The position numbers and the translations under genes were made by a program. The notes under the pieces were generated by a model. The model ran no database searches, was not told the origin of the DNA, and saw only the letters and a program-made list of their open reading frames with translations. From contig CM061918.1 of the NCBI GenBank assembly GCA_031002005.1, positions 38,258,947 through 38,322,946 on the forward strand: a stretch of 64,000 nucleotides of DNA, given 5' to 3'. Source of the DNA: Vandiemenella viatica. Lineage: Eukaryota; Arthropoda; Insecta; Orthoptera; Morabidae. This document shows positions 45,332 through 56,580 of this stretch, piece after piece; position 1 is the stretch's first letter; every line of letters begins with the position of its first letter.

Positions 45332-45934
45332 TTCGCTTACCGCAAAACTGCACGTTTCATAATCACCTGTAACTCAGTTCTGCAATGTTGTTTCCCACCG
45401 CCAAAGTGCTTTTATCTCGTTTGAGGACGTCCAGAAGTGCACATTGCAGCGTTGCAAATATTCTCAGAAACGCCCCGTCAGTTTTACTGCTAGATTAAAA
45501 TAATTAATGATTTATACGTCTAATTTGGTCAGCATACCTAGCCTTCTACTACCTCTGGCATGATGCTTTCCTAGCTATGTGGAGCAAGGCGTTTAATTTT
45601 GCTTTTTTTATTATCCCGGAGGAGGCAAAAACCTTAAATGTCATGTACGTATTTCATTTTCGCTGTTCCTCCAGCTAAAGTTTTCATTTTCGTTTTCCAT
45701 ATGTTTTAAAGTATTATAATTTAGAAAAATTAAGTATTCAAATGTTCATATATATATACGTAAAAATTAGTTGCTTTAAAATTAAGAGGTAATATTCTTC
45801 TTAAATACTACGATAACCGAGGGAGAACGTAATGTAATATACAAAAATTTACAAATCAACCATTCATAAGTCAAAGTTACAAGAAGATAGTCATTTGAAT
45901 ATTCTCGCATACTGCCCACAAGTTACCAGATCCG

Positions 45935-45990
<56 letters not shown>

Positions 45991-46260
45991 CAAAATTAAA
46001 CGCCTTGCTCCACATAGCTAGAGAAGCATCATGCCAGAGGTAGTAGAAGGCTAGGCATGCTGACCAAATTAGACGTATAAATTATTAATTATTTTAATCT
46101 AGCAGCAAAACTGACGGGGCGTTTCTGAGAATATTTGCAACGCTGCAATGTGCACTTCTGGACGTCCTCAAACGAGATAAAAGCACTTTGGCGGTCGGAA
46201 ACAACATTGCAGAACTGAGTTACAGGTGATTATGAAACGGGCAGTTTTGCGGTAAGCGAA
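45332..46260. mobile_element. Fold-back element with ~280-bp arms
   Basis: About 45,332-45,609 and 45,982-46,260 are reverse complements with high identity by eye. The ~370-bp spacer includes a 53-A homopolymer (45,937-45,989) adjoining the right arm. No coding capacity. The right boundary coincides with a SINE insertion (46,268-46,514). Confidence 0.85.
45937..45989 (+). repeat. A homopolymer, 53 nt
   Basis: Uninterrupted A-run at the inner edge of the fold-back's right arm; its length may be an assembly artefact. Confidence 0.95.
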
Positions 46261-46267
46261 GAGAGAG

Positions 46268-46514
46268 TTTTTTTTTTTTTTAAACAGTTTAACGTCCCTT
46301 TTTAACAACGTGGTCTTTAGAGTCGGGAAAGGATGGGGGCAAGGAATGGGAAGGAATTCGGCCATGGCCTTTTGAAGGAAGCATCCCGGCATTCACCTGG
46401 AGTGATTTGGGGAAACCATGGAAAACCCAAATCTGGATGCCCGGACGGGGATTCGAACCGCCGTCCTCCCGAATGCGAGGCCAGAACGCTATCCGTTACA
46501 CCACCACGCTCGGT
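46268..46514 (-). mobile_element. Full-length SINE, 247 bp, perfect 11-bp TSD
   Basis: TSD CGAAGAGAGAG lies at 46,257-46,267 and 46,515-46,525. On the minus strand: head ACCGAGCGTGGTGGTGTAACG (A-box-like), perfect B box GGTTCGAATCC, conserved body, and an end TTAAACTGTTTAAAA with an A tail. It is the best reference copy of the family here and is probably transcribed, if at all, from its internal RNA polymerase III promoter. Confidence 0.95.
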
Positions 46515-46525
46515 CGAAGAGAGAG

Positions 46526-47331
46526 AGAGAATTATTCACAGCTGCAGTTAATACACGAAATCGATAGTGCTTGGCGGGAGACGTTGAAAATTTATTTTTT
46601 ATGGAATTGACAAACAACATCAATACTAATCTTGGCTATTGGAAATCGAGTAATTTACATAATAATTTCTTCCTGTAATCCAATCTTCACAGATTTGCTG
46701 TTCACATTACATACAGGCATTGCAAGTGTTGTGGTTGGATCAGGTTAAATTTGCTATTGATTACAGGTCAGTTACTTAACATGCCATCAGCATATTCAAT
46801 TTCCAATGTTACTATATATGAATGCAGTTTCCAGATACTCTAATTACTGCATTTTTAAACAGTTTCAACAAACAAAAAATTATTCACAATTTTAGCGATT
46901 GTGAATAACTTTATCACTTTCCACTTTTGCATCCCAAGCACATATTTTAATTTTTCAGTCATCTTTAGTTAATAAATCCTTATAAGAAATTGCTTTCATG
47001 GACTGAAGTGGATACTGAAGTAAAAACTCTTTCGGTCTGGATTTAAATCTATTAAGTTTTCGAAGAGAATATTTTGTTTCCTGCCGTAAGACTGAGAATA
47101 AAGAAGCTCCAGTGAATTTATCAATTTCTGTACAATTTAAAACGACTCTAAGAATGTTATATTTATTTTTGGTGTTATAGTTATGTATGCTAAGCATTAA
47201 GACGATTTTTACATTAGAAAATACAGTAGGGAGTAAAGTATATGCATTGTTTTGGCGTAGTAAGTAACACCTAGATCTCTAAACAGATTTCAGCACGATG
47301 TCCGAGGATTTGTTCTGCGAATAACTCTTAA
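46526..47331. other. Unassigned AT-rich DNA
   Basis: An 80-residue minus-strand frame (46,955-47,197) is not recognised. Nothing else supported. Confidence 0.35.
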
Positions 47332-47638
47332 GTCGCGTTCCCACGATCTCTTGTAACGGAGGCGGGACGGGACGGGACCTCATTAGCCGAAGAGTAGGGT
47401 GCCTAGTGTCGTTTGGCACAGAGCACTTTACAGAAACAGAAGGGGTGCGCACCGCTGCTGCAGACCGATGGCAACAGCGCACCGCTACGCACGGCTATGA
47501 TGTTTACCGACGCCGAGTGGGTAGCTGCGTCTCGTCTCCGCTAGCAGATGCGGCCCTGTTCCCATGGTTGTTGAGTATTCGTCCCGACCCGTCCCGTCCC
47601 GTCTCGCCTACGTTACAAGAGATCGTGGGAACGCGGCT
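47332..47638. mobile_element. GC-rich MITE, TTCCCACGAT family, copy 2, TTAA-flanked
   Basis: Inverted ends carry GCGTTCCCACGATCTCTTGT and GACGGGACGGGA. TTAA lies at 47,328-47,331 and 47,639-47,642. The interior is highly similar to copy 1 (7671-8012). Confidence 0.85.
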
Positions 47639-48270
47639 TTAAGAGTACGTATTTGTGACTTAAATACCGTCTATGCTTGTTAGCCTTTCCCCAGAAGGAG
47701 ATGCGGGCGTTGGTTATCGGACGCTACAAGTTCTTTAAACAAGTACGTCTATTTCCCAGGTATACTGATGGGTCGGAATTTTACAATTCAAGTAACTAAA
47801 GATAGTAAAGAAATACAAGTTCTTCCGTATTTACTTGACAGCTTTGCCGTTTTTCAATCTCTCAAATCGGGTTTTCTGGATCCATAAGTTTGTAACATAA
47901 ATTAACAACAGATTAGTTGTCAGACATGATTTCTCAGTAGCAGACGCCAGTAGATGGAGGTTAATTCCTGTTAATGCAAACTATTGTTATTTGAGACAAT
48001 CCCGTCGCTTTGAAGTTTGTATTATTTTAGTTACTTAATTTCTCGTCATATGTACGATTCTAAACGAAAACAGAGTGTTCCATTAGTGTGACTAAGGAAT
48101 AATCGCCCAACTTTAAATCCCAAGCGGTAAAGGCAGTCAGGGCTCGAATGTGATCCCCCCCCCCCTTGGCGACGCTGAACTTCCAGGAAGGTAGAGGGTT
48201 ATAGACCCTTGTGCACTTATGTATGTCACCTGTGTGCTTTACAGGACAGGTGGGATTCCTATGCAACGTT
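47639..48270. other. Unassigned DNA
   Basis: No gene or repeat recognised; a C-run lies at about 48,155-48,165. Confidence 0.35.
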
Positions 48271-48522
48271 AAGGTGCGTTCCCACGACGCGTGGTCTTTG
48301 TAGGTCGCGCAGCATTAGCCGAAGTGTTCGGATCAGCACGCGCCGCAGGTGCGACGCGCCTCTACCCATCGCCAGGCGGTAAAGATGAAAGGCCTGGGTA
48401 GCTGAGACGACACTAGGCAAGGTGGTGGGGGGGCGATGAGGGTTAACCTGTGGCGCGCGCTGATCCGTACACTTCGGCTAATAACGCGCGGCCTCCAAAA
48501 CGACGCGCCGTGGGGAGGCATC
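48271..48522. mobile_element. GC-rich MITE, TTCCCACGA family, copy 3
   Basis: The left end AAGGTGCGTTCCCACGACGC is mirrored imperfectly at about 48,495-48,522. Both halves share CTTCGGCTAAT and GGATCAGC/GCTGATCC motifs. TTAA at 48,269-48,272 marks the left side. Confidence 0.65.
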
Positions 48523-48762
48523 TTCAAACGCCAGCGGTTGACTCGCTGGCGACTAACTCTAGGCTGCCGTTCAGCGGTCCTAGTCATTAGCGAGCTCGAT
48601 TTGATGTTTTATTTGATGTTAGAAGATCGGTATGAAGCCAGAAACAACTGATCATTTGGTTAATGTTGCTTGCTGTTTGTATAATCCACTCAGAGAAACA
48701 TTCCGCGAAATAAAATGCGTACCTCATTATAAAATAAACTAAAATGAACAACTACCAAGGGG

Positions 48763-49855
48763 TTGTTTTATAGATTATCAGAAGGCCTTTGACAGGGTAA
48801 AGCATCAAAAAATGATAGAAATTTTAAAAAGTATTGGCTTGGGTGACAAAGACCTGAGAATTATTGTTAACCTGTATTGGAACCAGTCTGCTTATGTGAG
48901 ACTGAAGGGAGAAAATACGGATTCTTCGTGGTGTAAGACAAGGTGGTATCCTGTCCCTCTTATTATTTCGTATCTACTCAGAGCATATCTTTAGGGAGGC
49001 GTTGAGTGCTGCGGAGATGCGACTGCTGTTGAATGGAAACTGGGTAAATAATATTCGATACGCAGATGACTCACTAGTCAGTCATTTTTGCAGACAGTCA
49101 AGAAAGTTTACAATATCTTATAGATAGAGTATCACAAAGCAGCAATAAATACGGACTTGACATTAGTATGAATAAGACAATAGTAATGGTGATTGGCAAA
49201 AATAACAACTCCCAATGCCATATTATGATTAATCAGAAGACCATTGAATGTGTATCAAGGTATACGTGTCTTGGCACCACATTAAATAACCAATGAAAAC
49301 CATCTGATGAAGTAAAGTCATGTATTGGTAAAGCCAGCTCTATTTTAAATAAAATGAATAACCTTTTTAAAAGTCGTAATTTATCGATTACCACGAAGAT
49401 GAGACTCCTGCGCTGCTATGTGTTCTCTGTCCTCTTGTATTGCGTTGAAACGTGGACATTAACAGAAACTATCAGTAAAAGGCTAGAAGCTTTTGAAATG
49501 TGGCTATATCGAAGAATGTTGAGAATACCATGGACAGACCACACCACAAATGCTGAAGTGCTCCGCAAAATGAAAAAAAAGATATGGAAATATTGACCAC
49601 TGTAAAAACACGAAAGCTTCAGTACCTTGGCCACATCATGAGGAATAGCCGTTATGAACTCCTGCAGTCTATTCTCCTGGGGAAAATACCAGGAAAGAGA
49701 ATTGCTGGAAGAAGAAGAATTTCTTGGTTAAAAAAATCTGAGAACATGAACCTCCAAGACAACTACGAAGTTAATCCGAGCATCAACCAGCAGAGATAAG
49801 ACACCCAAGATGGTTGCCGACATCCGGAACGGATAGGGTCCAGAAGAAGAAGAAG
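48763..49855 (+). pseudogene. RTE-like LINE, 5'-truncated, with GAA-type tail
   Basis: It reads CFIDYQKAFDRVKHQKMIEI (RT catalytic region A), then, with a frame change near 48,930, the RQGG-LSPLLF-like segment, IRYADDSL (catalytic YADD box), GLDISMNKTIVMV, and 49,354-49,596: LLYCVETWTLTETISKRLEA, FEMWLYRRMLRIPWTDHTT. A final piece (49,584-49,799) reads LQYLGHIMRNSRYELLQSIL. The 3' end ATGGTTGCCGACATCCGG...AGAAGAAGAAGAAG is the usual RTE terminus. Several frame breaks; inactive. Confidence 0.85.
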
Positions 49856-49994
49856 CTAGGGGTGATGCTTAGTGGTTCTTCTGTGAGGGGCTGATTCACA
49901 GAATACTTAAAAAGCCGTGCAGGTGTAGGATTAAAACCCTGAAAGGTAATAACGTCGCAAGATCTCATTAGGACTACTTTCTAACTGTATTATA

Positions 49995-50836
49995 CAGGGC
50001 GTTCGCCGGGAAACGCTACCCTCCCAGTCTGTTGCCGTCGGCAACTTGCTGGGACAGTGGTACCAGCAACTCCCGCCACACGGCGCCGTGAATCACCGCA
50101 CTGTTTAACACCTCCGCTGCCCCAACAGTGTTGTGAATAAACGTTTCTTTGCTGTTTGGCTGGTTTGGGGCTTCATACTCTTACTAATCTGTACCGTGTT
50201 TGAGTGTGAGTAAAATTATGGTACGTTACAGTTTGCAACAAAGAATATTTCTCTACGATACATATGTGAAGAAGAAGTCGTTTAAAAAGTGTCGCAGTAA
50301 ATTTCGTCGCGAATATCCTGGCGCTTTACTGCCAGCTAAATCAACAATTCTGCGTCTGGTTAAAAAAGTAAGAGAAACGGGTTCATTTTTTAACAAAAAG
50401 AGATTGTCGGTCAACCGTATTCTCACAGAGGAGAAAATTGACAATATCGCTTTTCGACTAGAACAGTCACCCAAAAAATCATTAAGTCAGTTAGGGCAGC
50501 AGGCAGGCGTATCTAAGACGTCAGCTTGGAAAGTAACAAAGCTAGTTCACTTAAAGCCGTACAAAACAATTGTGGTGCATAAAATTACAGAAATAGACCA
50601 GGGGCCTAGGATTAGATTTTGCAACTGGTACCTGCAGGGTGTCCACGATGGCACTGTTGATCCGCAACTGACGTCACATTTAAATGCTTAGCACATACAA
50701 GTTAATGAAGCGTAATTATTATGAAATAGTCCGCGGCCGACGGTCGAACAATGCCGGAAGCTGACCACTCGCTCGCCGGGAGCAGTTTCTTCCTTGTAGC
50801 GCTAACAGCGGGTAGCGTTTCCCGGCGAACGCCCTG
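49995..50836 (+). mobile_element. Mariner-like element, 842 bp, TA TSD
   Basis: Perfect 27-bp terminal inverted repeats (49,995-50,021 and 50,810-50,836; they begin CAGGGCGTTCGCCGGGAAAC) are flanked by TA on both sides (49,993-49,994; 50,837-50,838). It carries a transposase gene cut off after the DNA-binding part, so it is non-autonomous. Confidence 0.93.
50218..50691 (+). CDS. Truncated mariner-type transposase: DNA-binding (HTH) part
   Basis: The first ATG is at 50,218 (upstream in-frame sequence begins only with TTG), giving 157 residues. The N-terminus (MVRYSLQQRIFLYDTYVKKK, KKCRSKFRREYP, PAKSTILRLVKKVRETGSF) matches the helix-turn-helix domain common in insect mariner-like transposases. 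A second HTH-like part follows (KSLSQLGQQAGVSKTSAWKV). It ends IRFCNWYLQGVHDGTVDPQL and then diverges to a stop; in related proteins the catalytic DEAWF segment comes next. The whole DDE/D domain is deleted. The uninterrupted frame is notable: the product could still bind the element ends and might act as a repressor, but this is inference. Confidence 0.8.
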   Translation: MVRYSLQQRIFLYDTYVKKKSFKKCRSKFRREYPGALLPAKSTILRLVKKVRETGSFFNKKRLSVNRILTEEKIDNIAFRLEQSPKKSLSQLGQQAGVSKTSAWKVTKLVHLKPYKTIVVHKITEIDQGPRIRFCNWYLQGVHDGTVDPQLTSHLNA

Positions 50837-51273
50837 TATAAAAAAAATATGTACATTTATTAATAGAAATTCACACTAGTATTTATAGGAATTATTAATA
50901 TTAATTTTGTGTATTATTTATTAATTTGTGTTATGCGACAAAATAATTATGATAATTATTAATATCGAGGTTAATAACGATACAGATAAATATGTGATAG
51001 ATGACTAAATTAAAGAATATTTTTATGAATGTGCCTATAAACCTGAGCAAAGTCTACTTCGTGCCTAACCAAAAATTGAGTCTCTATGGAAGTATAAATA
51101 ATACGAAAAGTGGGAACTTTCATAATATTTCACATTTTGCTATATTCGTTAGAATCAGTAATTCAATATCCGTACTAAATGAAGATTTAATTACAAATAA
51201 CCACGAGTTCTATTGCAATTACACTACGCGAAGTAGCTTGTATTTTTTGAAGGCTTCTGTAATAGCAAATATA
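50837..51273. other. Unassigned AT-rich DNA
   Basis: A 127-residue frame from 51,001 runs into the following MITE and is not recognised. Confidence 0.35.
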
Positions 51274-51509
51274 CAGGGTGTTACAAAAAGGTACGGCCAA
51301 ACTTTCAGGAAACAATCCTCACACACAAACAAAGAAAATATGTTATGTGGACATGTGTCCGGAAACGCTTACTTTCCATGTTAGAGCTCATTTTATTACT
51401 TCTCTTCAAATCACATTATACATGGAATGGAAACACACAGCAACATAACGTACCAGCGTGACTTCAAACACTTTGTTACAGGAAATGTTCAAAATGTCCT
51501 CCGTTAGCG

Positions 51510-52338
51510 CAGAGGCGGCCTTAGGGGGTGGCGAACAGGGCAATCGCCCAGGGCCTCGCACTTTGAGGGGCCTCGCGCAGCTACCCCGAGTTGATCAAAG
51601 TTTATGTTAAAAATAATTATTTTATCTTCAGCTGTTAGTGTAACAATAATGTAAAATTGTTTAATTGATGATAAAGTATATATTAATTACTAACTAATCA
51701 AAATTTCTCAATTAGATTTATTGACTGTCACATTCGCATAATAGCAGGAGAAACATCTGATACTGATGGACAAGAACTGTATGAAGAAAACGACGGCGGT
51801 ATCACAGTGATGACATAAATAATAGAAAAAAACATTAACTGAATTACTGAAGAGTACCCCACTATCGAAGTAGTCTTGAGAATTATTGCCGCCACACGTA
51901 ATACAATTGCGTCCGCAGAAAGAAGTCTCTCATGGTTAAAAAATATTAAAACATATTTGAGGAATTCGATGACAAGATTAATTTTCAGCTCTTTCTATTC
52001 TTTGAATTGAAAATGAAATAGCTCATTCGTTAGATTCTTGTGCTTTTATTAAATATTTTAGTCTTAGGAAAAGGCGCAAACATCATTTTTAAATCCCAGC
52101 GTATATCTTCCCAGGCCTTAACGTACTTCAGTTTAATCTTAATGATTTGTCATCTTTATGTTTGTTAACTTTTAATAACTCTTCTAATATAATATTTTAA
52201 AACTCAAAGTTTATTATTATGATGTTTGCATTTTCGTTAATCATCAGAAATACTTACGATTAATATATTCTGTACAAAGGACAGGGGCCTCGCGAAGATC
52301 TGCCGCCCGGGGCCTCGCATTGACTAAGGCCGACGCTG
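51510..52338 (+). mobile_element. hAT element, 829 bp, perfect 8-bp TSD
   Basis: TSD CGTTAGCG lies at 51,502-51,509 and 52,339-52,346. The ends CAGAGGCGGCCTTAG and CTAAGGCCGACGCTG are inverted with two mismatches. Subterminal GGCCTCGC motifs repeat at both ends. It carries only the tail of a hAT transposase. Confidence 0.94.
51840..52012 (+). pseudogene. hAT transposase C-terminal dimerisation-domain fragment
   Basis: The frame reads ITEEYPTIEVVLRIIAATRN then ASAERSLSWLKNIKTYLRNS. This matches the hAT C-terminal signature (P.l..va...L.ip.tsa.aERsFS.lk.iKt.lRs.m). It is followed by a degraded LIFSSFYSLN. The DDE core and zinc-finger regions are absent. Confidence 0.85.
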
Positions 52339-52747
52339 CGTTAGCGAGGATACATGCATCCACCCTCCGTCGCGTCGCATGGAATCCCTGATGCGCTGAT
52401 GCAGCCCTGGAGATTGGCGTATTGTATCAAAGCCGTCCACAATATGAGCTCTAACGTGGAAAGTAAGCGTTTCCGGACACATGTCCACATAACATATTTT
52501 CTGTGTTTGTGTGTGAGGAATGTTTCCTGAAAGTTTGGCCGTACCTTTTTGTAACACCCTGTATATAATAACAAGTGACACGAAGGTAATAAACAATATG
52601 AAATAAATTTATGTGAGATTATATTGTACTTTTATTACCTGACTAGTGTAAGCCCGTGACTGTTTTTTTGTATCGTCACGGATCTAGAATAGTTCCAGTT
52701 TGAAGGGTCAAAGAATATGACAGGTCGACCTGACCTGACCAAATAGG

Positions 52748-53662
52748 GTGACTGAAGTCTCTTGAGCTTGAAGAACTCAGAAGTATTGATAGACAAAGAT
52801 ATTAAACACGGACAGGGACGATCGCGCTGTCATATAATTGTTTCAAGGGTCGTGGTTGGCAGCCTCGAACTTGCTGAAATACAAACTTGATTTGTATTTG
52901 TCCCTTAAAGTTCACTCAGCAAAATTTTAATAATTCCTGTTTGCTTCGAAAGCATCACGTTGTTTATTTATTGTTATCATTATTGTTGAGGATGGGCTTT
53001 CATAATGTAGTCTTTTGTCATAGTGTCTATAACGGCCAGAGAACTTAATACAGATTTCAGATTATTAAACAGTTGAACAACTCCGAAATAATGAATTTGC
53101 AGAATACTCAATTCGGTACCATATTTGGTCCGATGTCCACTTTAAACAACCTAATAATTCATGTACAGCGAACATGAACAAAGACCATTAACGAAAGTGG
53201 TCAGTACGTAAAAAGCAAATAAATCGTAATGTATAAACTTTGGTCAAGCAACAACAATTACGAATGGTTTATTTAAATTTAGCCTAGGCCGGAATGACAA
53301 TTGGTACGCGTGGATACAGCATAGACCATGAGTACGGTAATTTAAGTTTTTTATGTTGCTTTCATTAGCAACATGTTGCTGAAAAGCAGTTCCACGTTTT
53401 TTCAGCCCAGCCGTAAATTTCGGCCATTTTTTTTTTTTTTAATTATAAAATGCTACGAAAAACAGCCTTAATGAATGTGTTATGGAAATTAATTTGGTAG
53501 AAGCTCCTACTCAATTAAATTGTGTACATAACCTTGCAATTGTTCTAATGATATCTCTGGTGGCTGCTAATTTGCGAGCGAAGGTTGACACGTGACACTG
53601 TTCTCCAGCCAATAGTTATCGAGGTGAGTGAGTGAGTGAGCTTACGAAATTATATTCTAGAT
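52748..53662 (+). repeat. Third, diverged copy of the arm repeat
   Basis: Alignable in the same orientation with 55,680-56,580 and inverted with 19,140-20,060. Shared landmarks include ACGGACAGNNACNATCNCGC, the GAGGTGAGTGAGTGAG run near the end, and CCAATAG before it. It is more diverged than the two arm copies are from each other. Confidence 0.8.
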
Positions 53663-53949
53663 TTTTCGACGAATTCAGCTATTTTTTTTTCAAACATTGT
53701 GATTTACAGATTTTTCTATGTAAAGTGGTGAAAAAACACCATATATACAAAGAAATTTATACACTATTTCCACCAATTTTTTATCCTCCCCGATGTTAAT
53801 AACTTCTTTCTGGCTGACATAATTCGACTGTTCCGCTAGCGGCTGAGTCTACACTGCTCTGGGACCGGTACAGTCGCGCAGCTCAAACGGCCGTTTCCGA
53901 GAACGCGGGTCGCCGCCGCTTCATAGGAAGCGCTCCCGTTGCTTTCCAT

Positions 53950-54256
53950 TGTAGCCTTCCCACGGCCAACTCTGAATAACGGGCCGAGCGAAGAGAGCAA
54001 TATGTTGCGGCCTGTGCTGGTAGGGATGGCGCCCCTCTATCCGTCGCCCAGTACGTAACATCAAAGGCCCGGGTAGGGGTGCGTTGTTGACTTGTTGCCA
54101 TCGGTTTCCAGCAGAGGCGCACCCCTCCTGTCTTGCTGTGCACTAGGCAACCTGGTGGCGAGATGGTGGTGGGGGCTCGCTTGTGACGCGTGCTGATCCG
54201 TACAGTTCGGCTGATCTGGCGCGACCTGTAAAACCATGCGCCGTGGGAACACCTCT
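53950..54256 (-). mobile_element. GC-rich MITE, TTCCCACGA family, copy 4 (degraded)
   Basis: Reverse-complement similarity to copies 1-3: GTTGCCATCGG, GTGCGCCTC, TTGCCTAGTG, GGATCAGCACGCGTC, and a right end CGCCGTGGGAACACCTC. The left boundary is not defined. Confidence 0.5.
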
Positions 54257-54506
54257 AGTCGGACACACTAGAAAACAATATTAACAGAATCAGAAGAATG
54301 TTATGTTTATTTGTAATGCAGTGTTACCTTTGATGGGTATCTTTTGAGGTTAAGGAAGAAATGATAATCTTAAGTCTTGTACGATCTAGTTAGAAACAGA
54401 TATCATTTCTTGCTTTGTTCCGCTGTAACTTTGAATGATAAAATTATTAAAGCTTGACCATAAGCTGTGAAAACCCCATGCGAATCGGTTAGTAAGCATT
54501 TACGTG

Positions 54507-55506
54507 NNNNNNNNNNNNNNNNNNNNNNNNNNNNNNNNNNNNNNNNNNNNNNNNNNNNNNNNNNNNNNNNNNNNNNNNNNNNNNNNNNNNNNNNNNNNNN
54601 NNNNNNNNNNNNNNNNNNNNNNNNNNNNNNNNNNNNNNNNNNNNNNNNNNNNNNNNNNNNNNNNNNNNNNNNNNNNNNNNNNNNNNNNNNNNNNNNNNNN
54701 NNNNNNNNNNNNNNNNNNNNNNNNNNNNNNNNNNNNNNNNNNNNNNNNNNNNNNNNNNNNNNNNNNNNNNNNNNNNNNNNNNNNNNNNNNNNNNNNNNNN
54801 NNNNNNNNNNNNNNNNNNNNNNNNNNNNNNNNNNNNNNNNNNNNNNNNNNNNNNNNNNNNNNNNNNNNNNNNNNNNNNNNNNNNNNNNNNNNNNNNNNNN
54901 NNNNNNNNNNNNNNNNNNNNNNNNNNNNNNNNNNNNNNNNNNNNNNNNNNNNNNNNNNNNNNNNNNNNNNNNNNNNNNNNNNNNNNNNNNNNNNNNNNNN
55001 NNNNNNNNNNNNNNNNNNNNNNNNNNNNNNNNNNNNNNNNNNNNNNNNNNNNNNNNNNNNNNNNNNNNNNNNNNNNNNNNNNNNNNNNNNNNNNNNNNNN
55101 NNNNNNNNNNNNNNNNNNNNNNNNNNNNNNNNNNNNNNNNNNNNNNNNNNNNNNNNNNNNNNNNNNNNNNNNNNNNNNNNNNNNNNNNNNNNNNNNNNNN
55201 NNNNNNNNNNNNNNNNNNNNNNNNNNNNNNNNNNNNNNNNNNNNNNNNNNNNNNNNNNNNNNNNNNNNNNNNNNNNNNNNNNNNNNNNNNNNNNNNNNNN
55301 NNNNNNNNNNNNNNNNNNNNNNNNNNNNNNNNNNNNNNNNNNNNNNNNNNNNNNNNNNNNNNNNNNNNNNNNNNNNNNNNNNNNNNNNNNNNNNNNNNNN
55401 NNNNNNNNNNNNNNNNNNNNNNNNNNNNNNNNNNNNNNNNNNNNNNNNNNNNNNNNNNNNNNNNNNNNNNNNNNNNNNNNNNNNNNNNNNNNNNNNNNNN
55501 NNNNNN
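54507..55506. other. Assembly gap (1,000 N)
   Basis: Exactly 1,000 N. The round size suggests a placeholder scaffold gap, so true distance and possibly orientation across it are uncertain. All long frames across it are artefacts. Confidence 1.
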
Positions 55507-55679
55507 TAAATATAGTAAATATTTTACAAAAAAAATCAACATCAAATCTTTGTTTACAAAACCACCACAAAGAAAATGAATTTTACGAAACTTTTCTATC
55601 ACAGATTTTATTAACTAGACAATCCATTGTTCCATGTCAAATTATTGTTATTACTAGTGTAATCATGTGGCCGTTTTGG

Positions 55680-56580
55680 TGAATAAAATCTCTTCAGCTT
55701 AAAGAACTCATAAGAATTAATAGACGTATAAAACACGGACAGATACAATCACGCTGTCGTATGATTGTTTCAAAGGTCGTGGTTGCTAAACTCGAATTGG
55801 CTAACATACAAACTTGACTCGTATTTGAGCATAAAAATTCACTATGCAAAATAAGAATTTCTGTTTAAAGGGAGTGCACAATTGCTTCAAAAGCATCACG
55901 TTTGTTTTTTTTTTTTAACTGAGGCTGAGCAAATATTCATAATGTAATCTTCCGTCCAGAGTGTCCGTAATAGCCAGAGAGCTTAATATAGGTTCCAGAT
56001 TATTTAACAGTTGAGCAACTCCGAAGAAATGAATTGCCAGAATATTCGGTTACATTTTGGTCTGATGTCCAAAGCACCTAATTCACGTAGTACAGCGAAT
56101 AAAGACCATTAACGAAAGTGGTCAGTAAATTACGTAAAAGCAAATAAACTTTTGGTCATGCAGCAACATTAGGGAGAGTTTTAATTACATTGAAATTTAG
56201 CCTAGGCCGAATGACAATTGACATTCGTGATTACAGCAAAGACCACGATTAATTTAAATTTCTTAAGGTTTTTTTTTGTTGCTTTATTTAGCGACTTGTT
56301 ACTGAAATACACATTAACGTTTTTGCAGCTCTAAAGATTATCGATATTTTTTAAACTATGAAATGCTACGAAAAGCAAACTTAATGAATGTAATATGGTA
56401 ATTAATTTGGTAGCAGTTGCTTAGCTATTAAATTGTGGACTTAACCACGAATTTCTTCAAATGATATCTCTGATCGCTGTTAATTTGCGAGCGACGGCTG
56501 GCACGTGACGTCACCGCTTTCCAGCCAATAGCAATCGAGGTGAGTGAATGAGTGAGTGAGCTTAGGAAATTATATAGTAA
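55680..56580 (+). repeat. Arm repeat, right-arm copy
   Basis: One of three copies of the ~0.9-kb repeat also at 19,140-20,060 (inverted) and 52,748-53,662 (direct). Non-coding. Confidence 0.8.

Larger units (their letters stand above)
51274..52561. mobile_element. Mariner-type MITE with ~125-bp inverted ends, split by a hAT element
   Basis: The ends begin CAGGGTGTTACAAAAAGGTA and remain inverted repeats for about 125 bp with few differences (for example inner CATGTGTCCGGAAACGCTTA). TA flanks both sides (51,272-51,273; 52,562-52,563). Without the hAT insertion the element is about 451 bp and non-coding. Confidence 0.92.

Noticed and set aside
54403..55682. Four open frames of 356-399 codons
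   Set aside because: They consist almost entirely of unknown residues from the 1,000-N gap.
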